From: Cellulomonas fimi
GTDB lineage: Bacteria; Actinomycetota; Actinomycetes; Actinomycetales; Cellulomonadaceae
Length of the DNA stretch: 64,000 nt
Assembly (NCBI RefSeq): GCF_028583725.1
Contig: NZ_CP110680.1
Coordinates: 868,001-932,000, forward strand
Reading direction: 5' to 3'
Numbering within the stretch: position 1 is the first letter of the stretch; each line of letters begins with the position of its first letter. The notes beneath the pieces were generated by a model. That model searched no databases. It saw only the letters and a program-made list of their open reading frames with translations, and was not told where the DNA came from. Shown here piece after piece: positions 57,557-64,000 of this stretch. Both the position numbers and the translations under genes were made by a program.

Positions 57557-59638
57557 ATGCGCACCACCGCCCCCCTCCCGCGGAGCCGCGCCGGCGCCGC
57601 CGCACCCCGCGCACGCACCCGCACGGCCGCCGCCCTCGCACTCGTCGCGGCGCTCGGCGTCACGGGCGCCGCGACGGCCCTCCCCGCCGCCGCGGGCACG
57701 CAGCACCGCCCCCCGACCGCACCGGCGGCCGCCGTCGACCTGGGCCGCGAGGTCCTGCCGCCCGGCGACGGCTGGGCCTCGTGGTCCGGCACCACCCGGC
57801 CCGACGGCGTCGCCCGCACCGCCGCCCCGACGACCGGTGGCGTCGCCGCGGGACCGCGCGAGGTGTACGTCGTCGACACCTGGCAGGAGCTGCGCGACGC
57901 GCTCGCCGGCAAGCCGGGTGGGTCGCAGACCGACGCCCGCCGCAACACCGTCCCGCGGATCGTCTACGTGCGGGGCACGATCGACGCGTGGGAACGCCCT
58001 GACGGCACGCGGACCACGTGCGCGGACCTCGAGCGGCAGGTCACCGTCGAGGGCACCGGCGCGCCGTTCGCGATGAGCGACTACATCGCCGCCTTCGGCC
58101 CCGGCGTCGACCCGAGCGGCCCGCTCGAGACGGCGCGCACCGCGGCGGCGGCGCTGCAGGCGGCCCAGACGCTGCAGCACGTCGGCTCGAACGTCACGCT
58201 CGTCGGCGTCGGTGACGACGCCCGCATCGTCGGCGGGTCGCTGCGGATCCGCGACGCGAGCAACGTGATCGTCCGCAACCTCACGCTGTCCGACGCGTAC
58301 GACTGCTTCCCGCAGTGGGACGCGAACGACTCCGGCGGCAACTGGAACTCCGCCTACGACAACCTCTCGGTGTGGACGTCGACCAGCGTGTGGATCGACC
58401 ACAACACCTTCGACGACGGCGACCACCCGCCGGCCACGCTCGACGTCGTCTACGGGCGGCCGTTCGAGGTGCACGACGGGCTGGTCGACATCACGCACGG
58501 CTCCGACCTCGTCACCGTCTCGTACAACGCGCTGCGCGAGCACGACAAGACGTCGCTCGTCGGCTCCTCGGACTCCCGGACGCAGGACCGCGGCCAGCAC
58601 CGCATCACGTACCACCACAACCGCTGGACCGACATCGGCCAGCGCGCGCCGCGCGTCCGGTACGGCGACGTGCACGTCTACAACGAGCTCTACGAGCAGA
58701 CGAAGCCCGCGCTCTACCCCGACGGTGTCGGCTTCCAGTACTACCTGGGCGCCGGGCGCGAGAGCAGCATCGTCGCGGAGCAGAACGTCTTCGAGCTGCT
58801 GCCGGCGTCCGACCCCGCGAAGATCCTCGCCGGCTGGGGCGGCACCGAGGCGAAGGTCACCGGGTCGCTCGTGAACGGCGAGCCGTTCGACGTGCTGGCC
58901 GCGTACAACGCGACCGCCGCGACGCCGCTGTCCGCGGCGGTCCGGTGGGACCCCGCCGCGGCCTACCCGTACACCGCGCAGCCGGCGGCCGAGGTCGCGG
59001 CGACCGTGCGCGCCCAGGCCGGCGCGGGCGTGCTTCCCTCCGGCTCGCCCGTCGCCGACCGGGCACCCGACCGGTTCCGGCTCGCGCACGACAACGGCTG
59101 GGACACGGGCCTCCACGACGGCGACTACACGGTCACCGCGACGCTCTACTGGGGCAGCAACGGCACCGTCGCGAAGCTGTACGAGGACGGCGTGCTGATC
59201 GACGCCGCGTGGCTGGAGGGTCGGACGCCCGGCCGCCAGCAGGTCGCGTTCGACGTGTCCGGCCGGACCGACGGGGACCGGACCTACGTCGTCGAGGTCC
59301 TCAACCCGTGGGGCTCGTCGACCTCGGCGCCGCTCACCGTCAAGGTGCGTGACGCGGCACCCGCGAAGGCCGTGCTGCGGCACGACAACCGCGACGGCGA
59401 CGGCGACCTCACGGTCACCGCGAGCCTGTGGTGGGGCACCAACGCGGAGCGCTACGTCCTGTACCGCGACGGTGTCGAGGTCGACAGCCAGACGCTCACG
59501 CCGGACACCCCGCACGCCCAGCAGGTCACCACCCGGCTCACCGGTCTCGCGCCCGGCACGTACGTGTTCACCGCCGAGCTGTCCAACGCCGCCGGGACGA
59601 CGCCGACCGCACCCCTCACGGTCGTCGTCCGTCGCTGA
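57557..59638 (+). CDS. Secreted polysaccharide lyase family 1 (pectate lyase)
   Basis: A 693-residue exported enzyme that cleaves pectate by beta-elimination, needing calcium. A signal peptide ends near residue 47. Residues 95-450 form the right-handed parallel beta-helix of PL1: SNVTLVGVGDDARIVGGSLR, VWIDHNTFDDGDHPPATLDV with the Ca-site acids, YNALREHDKTSLVGSSD and HHNRWTDIGQRAPRVR carrying the catalytic Arg. Two beta-sandwich domains (510-600 and 605-693) with the repeated YWGSNGTVAKLYEDG/LWWGTNAERYVLYRDG blocks follow, probably carbohydrate-binding. The ATG follows GAAGGAG. A terminator follows. Confidence 0.9.
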   Translation: MRTTAPLPRSRAGAAAPRARTRTAAALALVAALGVTGAATALPAAAGTQHRPPTAPAAAVDLGREVLPPGDGWASWSGTTRPDGVARTAAPTTGGVAAGPREVYVVDTWQELRDALAGKPGGSQTDARRNTVPRIVYVRGTIDAWERPDGTRTTCADLERQVTVEGTGAPFAMSDYIAAFGPGVDPSGPLETARTAAAALQAAQTLQHVGSNVTLVGVGDDARIVGGSLRIRDASNVIVRNLTLSDAYDCFPQWDANDSGGNWNSAYDNLSVWTSTSVWIDHNTFDDGDHPPATLDVVYGRPFEVHDGLVDITHGSDLVTVSYNALREHDKTSLVGSSDSRTQDRGQHRITYHHNRWTDIGQRAPRVRYGDVHVYNELYEQTKPALYPDGVGFQYYLGAGRESSIVAEQNVFELLPASDPAKILAGWGGTEAKVTGSLVNGEPFDVLAAYNATAATPLSAAVRWDPAAAYPYTAQPAAEVAATVRAQAGAGVLPSGSPVADRAPDRFRLAHDNGWDTGLHDGDYTVTATLYWGSNGTVAKLYEDGVLIDAAWLEGRTPGRQQVAFDVSGRTDGDRTYVVEVLNPWGSSTSAPLTVKVRDAAPAKAVLRHDNRDGDGDLTVTASLWWGTNAERYVLYRDGVEVDSQTLTPDTPHAQQVTTRLTGLAPGTYVFTAELSNAAGTTPTAPLTVVVRR

Positions 59639-59645
59639 CGGCAGC

Positions 59646-59677
59646 GGGGGCGCGGGGACCATCGTCCCCGCGCCCCC
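59646..59677 (+). terminator. Hairpin terminator after the pectate lyase gene
   Basis: A perfect 13-bp stem (59646-59658 with 59665-59677) and a 6-base loop begin eight bases after the stop codon. Confidence 0.75.
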
Positions 59678-59750
59678 GCCCCCGTGGCCGTAGTGTTCGG
59701 TCCGGCGGGGTCGTCCAACGGCGGGCGACCCCCGACCACGGAGGTGGACG

Positions 59751-60029
59751 ATGGCCTCGATGCGCCACGAGCTCGAGCAGCGCCGCGACGGGATGTGGAC
59801 CGGTGCGTACGTCACGCTGCTGCTCGTCGTCCCGGCCGCCTACAGCGCCGTCCTCGTCCCCGGCTTCGTGCTCAAGGTGCTCGTCGTCGCCGCGACGATG
59901 GGGCTCGCACTCGCCGGGTACGTGCTCGCGACCAGCGCCAAGCGCCTCGAGGTGATCCTCGACGAGTCGCTGCCCGGCCCGACACCGCCGGGTGTCACCC
60001 CGCCCGCCGAGGTCGAGCACAACCCCTGA
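59751..60029 (+). CDS. Small two-helix membrane protein, unknown
   Basis: A 92-residue protein: a charged N-terminus (MASMRHELEQRRDGMWTGAY), two membrane helices (residues 19-40 and 43-61: TLLLVVPAAYSAVLVPGFVL, VLVVAATMGLALAGYVLATS) and a Pro/Glu-rich tail. GGAGG precedes the ATG by six bases. No family or role is recognised. Confidence 0.68.
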   Translation: MASMRHELEQRRDGMWTGAYVTLLLVVPAAYSAVLVPGFVLKVLVVAATMGLALAGYVLATSAKRLEVILDESLPGPTPPGVTPPAEVEHNP

Positions 60030-60036
60030 CGGGTCG

Positions 60037-60507
60037 TCAGCCCAGCGCCTGCGCGAGCCGCTCCACGAGCTCCGCCTGCGCGGCCACGACCGCGAGCCGC
60101 GCGTCGTCGGGCGTGAACCACGCCGCGCGGTCGACCTCCGGCACCGTGAGCGTCCGGCCCGACCCCGGGGGCCACTCGACCTCGACGGTGTTGCTGCGGA
60201 CCGACGTCTCGTCGACCGAGCCCTCGCGCGCCCACGCGTGCACGACCTTCCCGCCGCTCTGCCGGACCGACCCCAGCGGCAGGTCGGGCGACGTCGGCGG
60301 CGGGGGAGCGACGCCGAGCTCCTCGGTGAACTCCCGGACCGCGACCGCGAGCAGGTCGTCCTCGTCGGGCTCGGGCTCGCCCTTCGGGATCGTCCAGGCG
60401 CGCTCGCGGCGCTCCCAGAACGGGCCGCCCATGTGCGCGAGCAGCACCTCGACGCCGTCCCCGGTCCGCCGGTACAGCAGCAGCCCGGCGCTCACGCGGG
60501 CCGCCAC
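60037..60507 (-). CDS. Nudix hydrolase
   Basis: A 156-residue Nudix enzyme with the box KGEPEPDEDDLLAVAVREFTEELG (G-x5-E-x7-R-E-x2-E-E-L-G; residues 43-66), which hydrolyses a nucleoside diphosphate linked to another group. SAGLLLYRRTGDGVEVLLAH and PFWERRERAWTIPKGE fit the subgroup of 8-oxo-dGTP or diadenosine-polyphosphate type, but substrate is unproven. The GTG follows AAGGG. It starts two bases after the aldo/keto reductase stop, so the two are one transcript. Confidence 0.88.
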   Translation of the reverse strand: MAARVSAGLLLYRRTGDGVEVLLAHMGGPFWERRERAWTIPKGEPEPDEDDLLAVAVREFTEELGVAPPPPTSPDLPLGSVRQSGGKVVHAWAREGSVDETSVRSNTVEVEWPPGSGRTLTVPEVDRAAWFTPDDARLAVVAAQAELVERLAQALG

Positions 60508-60509
60508 GC

Positions 60510-61295
60510 TCAGCCCTTGCCGAGCGCGTCGATCGCCGCGACCTCGTCCGCCGTGAGCTCGAACCCGAGGGCGCCCAGGTTCTCCTCGATGCGGTGCTGC
60601 TTCGTGGACTTCGGGATGACGACGACGTCGTGCTGGACGTGCCAGCGCAGCACGACCTGCGCGGGCGTCACGCCGTGCGCCCGGGCGGCGTCCGCGATGG
60701 GCGCCGCGTCGAGGTCGGTGCGCTTGAGCGGGCTGTAGCCCTCGACGACGACGCCGCGCTCGCGGTGCGCCGCCAGGAGCGCCGGGTCGTGGTCGACCGG
60801 GCTGTAGGGGATCTGGTTGACCGCCGGCGCGACACCGGTCGCCTCGATGAGCTCGTCGATCTGCGCGATCGAGTAGTTGGAGACGCCGATGGACCGGACG
60901 AGTCCCTCGTCGCGCGCGGCGACGAGCTCGCGCCACGTGCTGGGCGTCGCCTCCTTGTTCGGCGGCCAGTGCACGAGCCACAGGTCGAGGTGGTCGGTGC
61001 CGAGCGCGGCGAGCGACTCCGTGAGCGTCTGGCGCTCGCGGCCGACGTGGTCCGGCGGCAGCTTCGTCGTGACGAACACGTCGTCGCGGTCGATGTCGAT
61101 CGTGGCGAGCGCGCGGCCCACCTCGGCCTCGTTGCCGTACCCCGTCGCGGTGTCGACGTGGCGGTAGCCGAGCTGCAGCGCGGCCGTCACCGCGCGCTCC
61201 GCGTCGCCGCCCTCCGCCTGCCAGGTGCCGAGCCCGAGCACCGGGATCTCGCCGCCGGGGATGGTGAGGGTGGGAGTGGTGGGAGGAAGTGTCAT
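60510..61295 (-). CDS. Aldo/keto reductase
   Basis: A 261-residue NADPH-dependent reductase with the (alpha/beta)8 fold. The catalytic tetrad is visible: Asp in HVDTATGYGNE (Asp48, Tyr53), Lys in VFVTTKLPPDH (Lys78) and His in DLWLVHWPPNK (His110). The cofactor end is VVIPKSTKQHRIEENL. It resembles the 2,5-diketo-gluconate reductase group (DkgA/B type) and reduces aldehydes or ketones. It is followed closely by the Nudix gene and divergent from the LexA-box gene. Confidence 0.92.
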   Translation of the reverse strand: MTLPPTTPTLTIPGGEIPVLGLGTWQAEGGDAERAVTAALQLGYRHVDTATGYGNEAEVGRALATIDIDRDDVFVTTKLPPDHVGRERQTLTESLAALGTDHLDLWLVHWPPNKEATPSTWRELVAARDEGLVRSIGVSNYSIAQIDELIEATGVAPAVNQIPYSPVDHDPALLAAHRERGVVVEGYSPLKRTDLDAAPIADAARAHGVTPAQVVLRWHVQHDVVVIPKSTKQHRIEENLGALGFELTADEVAAIDALGKG

Positions 61296-61396
61296 GCGTC
61301 CATCCTCACCCGCGCCTCCCGACGGTGCGCGGCGGGTCGCCGGGGGGCCGGGCGCGCGCTCACCCGCTCGGGCGGTCGCCGGACGCCTCGATGCGT

Positions 61397-61412
61397 TCGT
61401 ACACTTGTTCGA
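61397..61412 (+). promoter_or_regulatory. LexA (SOS) box at a leaderless promoter
   Basis: TCGTACACTTGTTCGA matches the actinobacterial LexA consensus TCGAAC-N4-GTTCGA at 11 of 12 fixed bases. It contains a TACACT -10 element and ends at the A of the start codon of the next gene. Confidence 0.65.
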
Positions 61413-61693
61413 TGGTGCGGGAGGTCGACTGGTCGAAGTGGCAGCGCACGCCACGCGGCTGGGTGCGCGTGCCGCCGGCGTCGTGCCCGGCAGGCCACCG
61501 GTGGACGACGAACGGCCCCGGGCGCCCGTCCGAGCGGTTCGTCACGTGCGGCTGCACGATCGACCGGCACCACACGCTGTGGGTCTGCCCCGCGTGCGGC
61601 ATGCACTGCGCGGAGGGCTGCCGCGACGTGCGACTGTGGGCCGGGACGACGGTGTCCGTGGGGGTCACGGTCGAGCGGCGCGGTCGGGTGTAG
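61412..61693 (+). CDS. Cysteine-rich 93-residue protein, probably SOS-controlled
   Basis: A small protein with nine or so cysteines and several histidines: VREVDWSKWQRTPRGW, CPAGHRW, FVTCGCTIDRHH and WVCPACGMHCAEGC. The spacing (CxxxH, CxC, CxxC, CxxxC) suggests two zinc sites, as in nucleic-acid-binding ribbons. No family is recognised by me. The ATG is six bases after TACACT with no Shine-Dalgarno, and the -10 lies inside a near-perfect LexA box, so DNA damage should induce it. It is divergent from the aldo/keto reductase gene. Confidence 0.65.
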   Translation: MVREVDWSKWQRTPRGWVRVPPASCPAGHRWTTNGPGRPSERFVTCGCTIDRHHTLWVCPACGMHCAEGCRDVRLWAGTTVSVGVTVERRGRV

Positions 61694-61750
61694 GGCGGCG
61701 GCCACCGCCTCCGGGTGCGCGGCGACGTGCCCTGCCGCGACACTGGGCGC

Positions 61751-62566
61751 GTGCGGACCGCGGGGGACCGGTCGCCCGGCGCGCGCCTCGTCGCGGCGCT
61801 GGTGCTCGTCGTGCCCGCGCTCGCGGCGTGCGGCACGCCCGCGTCCGGCCCGGTCGCGGCGCCGACGGTGACGGTACGGCCGGAGGCGGTCGTCAAGGCG
61901 GCGGCGCCCAGCCCGGTGGTCCCGACGCCCACGCCGACCCCGGCGCCGCCGTCGACGCCCACGCCGGCGGCGACGCCCGCACCCGCCCCGCCCGTCCCCG
62001 CGTACACGGGGACGGTGAGCGCGCTGACACCGGAGGTGGTCGCGCGGATGTCCGCGTCGTGGCGCCCCGGCTGCCCGGTCCCGCTCGAGGACCTGCGGTA
62101 CGTGACCGTGACGCACCACGGGTTCGAGGGGCAGGTGTCCCAGGGCGAGCTGGTGGTGCACGCCGACGTCGCGGACGGGATCGTCGAGGTGTTCCGCGCG
62201 CTGTTCGGTGCCGGGTACCCGATCCGGTCGATGCGGCTGGTCGACGACTTCGGTGCGGACGACGACGCGTCGATGGCGGCCGACAACACGTCCGCGTTCA
62301 ACTGCCGCGCGATCACGGGCGGCACCGCGTGGTCGGAGCACGCGTACGGCAGGGCGATCGACGTCAACCCCGTCGAGAACCCGTACGTGATCGGGCGGCA
62401 CGTCGCACCGCCCGCCGGGCGTGCGTTCGCGTCGCGCACCCCGGCGCCGGGCGTCATCCTCGCCGACGACGTCGTCGTCCGGGCGTTCGCGGCGGCGGGC
62501 TGGCGGTGGGGCGGCTACTGGGACTCGCCCGTCGACTACCAGCACTTCTCCGTCTCGGGCCGCTGA
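61751..62566 (+). CDS. M15-type peptidase (D-alanyl-D-alanine carboxypeptidase-like) lipoprotein
   Basis: A 271-residue exported lipoprotein: the lipobox LAAC near residue 27, a Pro/Thr-rich spacer (residues 40-85), then a zinc peptidase domain (95-271). Metal ligands are the His and Asp of SEHAYGRAIDV (H-x6-D) and the last His in DYQHFSVSGR, the layout of M15 (VanY/endolysin) peptidases that cut peptidoglycan peptides. The GTG follows a GACACT -10-like element by six bases. Confidence 0.87.
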   Translation: MRTAGDRSPGARLVAALVLVVPALAACGTPASGPVAAPTVTVRPEAVVKAAAPSPVVPTPTPTPAPPSTPTPAATPAPAPPVPAYTGTVSALTPEVVARMSASWRPGCPVPLEDLRYVTVTHHGFEGQVSQGELVVHADVADGIVEVFRALFGAGYPIRSMRLVDDFGADDDASMAADNTSAFNCRAITGGTAWSEHAYGRAIDVNPVENPYVIGRHVAPPAGRAFASRTPAPGVILADDVVVRAFAAAGWRWGGYWDSPVDYQHFSVSGR

Positions 62567-62596
62567 CCGGGACGCCCGCCGGCCCCCGTCCGGGGC

Positions 62597-63949
62597 TCAG
62601 CGGTCCCGGTGGACCACGGGCGCGACGGCCTCGACGACCGTGCGGGTCACGCGTCTGGCGTCGCGCGTGGCGGCGGTCCCGACGAGCACCCCGAGCGCGA
62701 TCGAGAACAGCGCGAGGACCGTGTCGACGAGGTCGGAGACGCCGAAGGAGTACCCCGTGGCGAGCTCGGAGACACCGCGGAACCCCAGCGCGCCGGGGAC
62801 GAGCAGCCAGAACGCGGGGAGCATCGTCACGACGGCGGGCGGGCCGCTGCGCGCGCGCTGGATCGCCTGCGAGACGGGGACGACGACGAGCCCGCCGACG
62901 AAGCCCGACAGCTGCGGGTTGAGGACGAGCCCGCCCACGGCCTGCGCGGTGTAGGCGGCGTAGAGCGCGAGCAGCAGCCACCAGAACGTGCCCCGCGGTG
63001 GCGACGAGAAGAAGCGGTGGCCGACGGCGACGCACAGCACCCCGAGCCACGGCGTCCACGCGCCGAGCGGGTCGAGCCGGGTCTCGGTCGCGAACGGGCC
63101 CGCGATGCTGACGGCTGCGACCACGCCGAACGCGAGCAGCAGCAGCTGCGCCCCGCCGAACACGAACCGGCTCGCGCCCGCCACGACCTGGTTCGACGTC
63201 AGCTCGATCGCGGCGACGGTGAGCACGGCACCGGGCAGGAAGCTCACGAGCGGCGGCGCGAGGATCCGGACGGGGTCCCCGCCGAGCGCGGGCGACACGA
63301 GCGTGATCGTGACGACCGTGACGAGGAACGACGCGGCGACGGGCAGTGCGGCGCCCAGCGTGGGCCAGCGGCCGCCGAGCAGCCGGAGGATCCCGACGAC
63401 GGCCCCGAGCACGAAGAACACCGGGAGCGTCGCGGCGGTCGGGTAGAGGATCAGGCCGAAGCCGACGGTGAGCAGCGCGTGGCCGAGGACGACGAGCAGC
63501 GGACCGAACCGCGCCGGTGTCGCGAGCACCTCGCGCAGCCGGACGCGCGCGGCGGCGAGGTCGGCGTCGCCGCGGGCGAGGTCGCGGACGAGCCGGTCGA
63601 CGCCGCCGATCTGGTGCAGCGGCAGGGTGCCGCTCGCACCCGGACCCGTGAAGTCGCTCAGCGTGCCGTGCGTCGTCTCGACCTGCACGAACACGCCGGT
63701 CGGCAGCACGATCGTGCGGACGTGGTCGGCGCCGTACGCGGCCGCGACCTCGCCGATCTGCCGCTCGGTGTCGACGACGGACTGCCCCGACGACAGCAGG
63801 GCGGCCCCCAGCTCGCGCAGCAGCGGGACGAGGTCGGGCGGGACCTCGGGCGGCTCGACGGGCTCGGGCGGCGCGGGCGGCGCGGCGGGCTCGGTGAGCG
63901 CGTGGGCCGCGCGTCGGAGGCGTGCGGCGAGCGCCCGTCGACGCGCCAC
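62597..63949 (-). CDS. Threonine/serine exporter family protein (ThrE-like)
   Basis: A 450-residue (from this GTG) exporter. Residues 35-135 form the cytoplasmic N-terminal domain (LGAALLSSGQSVVDTERQIG) and residues 145-450 hold about ten helices, the fused ThrE/YjjP-YjjB layout of amino-acid exporters; QAVGGLVLNPQLSGFVGGLV is a conserved helix. The frame stays open to the window edge without a start codon between 63950 and 64000, so the true start may be this GTG or may lie outside. Confidence 0.88.
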   Translation of the reverse strand: MARRRALAARLRRAAHALTEPAAPPAPPEPVEPPEVPPDLVPLLRELGAALLSSGQSVVDTERQIGEVAAAYGADHVRTIVLPTGVFVQVETTHGTLSDFTGPGASGTLPLHQIGGVDRLVRDLARGDADLAAARVRLREVLATPARFGPLLVVLGHALLTVGFGLILYPTAATLPVFFVLGAVVGILRLLGGRWPTLGAALPVAASFLVTVVTITLVSPALGGDPVRILAPPLVSFLPGAVLTVAAIELTSNQVVAGASRFVFGGAQLLLLAFGVVAAVSIAGPFATETRLDPLGAWTPWLGVLCVAVGHRFFSSPPRGTFWWLLLALYAAYTAQAVGGLVLNPQLSGFVGGLVVVPVSQAIQRARSGPPAVVTMLPAFWLLVPGALGFRGVSELATGYSFGVSDLVDTVLALFSIALGVLVGTAATRDARRVTRTVVEAVAPVVHRDR

Positions 63950-64000
63950 GGCCGCCGGCGCGGGCGCGAGGCGGGTGCCCGCCGGCGTCGACGGTCCGCG

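Overview
This 64 kb window comes from a very GC-rich actinobacterial chromosome. Codon third positions are almost all G/C, GTG starts are common, many promoters look leaderless, and thiol/F420-type enzymes and lipobox lipoproteins are present. The secreted plant-polysaccharide enzymes (GH6, GH43, GH127, PL1) make a Cellulomonas-like organism the most likely source; this is an inference from gene content. I found about 62 protein genes, one tRNA, several strong hairpin terminators and a dozen operator-like sites. I saw no rRNA, CRISPR array, insertion sequence, prophage or antibiotic cluster.

Layout. 1-8.2 kb: housekeeping and stress genes (OsmC, VOC protein, AI-2E-type permease, MFS transporter, PPOX enzyme, ATP-grasp enzyme, beta-lactamase-fold hydrolase, MerR/GyrI regulator, phosphoribosyltransferase). 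8.2 kb: tRNA-Lys(UUU). 8.5-14.6 kb: an uncharacterised protein and cell-envelope proteins (HAF-repeat secreted protein, Pro/Tyr-rich DUF4190-type membrane protein, YfbK-like VWA lipoprotein). 14.6-18.8 kb: a secreted GH6 enzyme with lectin repeats, a Cys-containing HTH regulator, a small secreted protein and a RibD/DHFR-fold reductase. 18.8-21.5 kb: a two-part arsenic island with an ArsR-phosphatase fusion, an arsenate reductase, arsM, a small CC-ended protein and a second ArsR, with palindromic operators in both divergent gaps. 21.5-26.8 kb: a compact NAD operon (pncB, nucleotidase, pncA, nrtR, nadE) in which every junction is an ATGA or GTGA overlap. 26.8-35.4 kb: small enzymes, an HNH endonuclease gene preceded by three 22-bp palindromic repeats, an AlkX/YcaQ-like DNA glycosylase, and a siderophore-interacting protein under a DtxR/IdeR-like box.

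35.5-52.3 kb is the main functional island. It holds two giant secreted multidomain glycosidases (2081 and 1216 aa), a LacI-family repressor, a sugar ABC transporter (binding protein and two permeases, no ATPase) and a cytoplasmic GH127 beta-L-arabinofuranosidase. Together these suggest extracellular attack on an arabinose-containing plant glycan, import of the released oligosaccharides and intracellular hydrolysis. A perfect palindrome with CCGAAA/TTTCGG arms overlaps the transporter promoter, and three CCGAAA direct repeats precede the first glycosidase, so one regulator may control both units.

52.3-64 kb: a split LigD (phosphoesterase plus ligase), a CBS-domain protein, a PGPGW membrane protein, an isochorismatase, a YCII-like protein, a CAP-domain protein, a secreted pectate lyase with its own palindromic operator, a Nudix hydrolase, an aldo/keto reductase, a Cys-rich small protein with a near-perfect LexA box at its promoter, an M15-type lipoprotein peptidase and a ThrE-type exporter running to the window edge.
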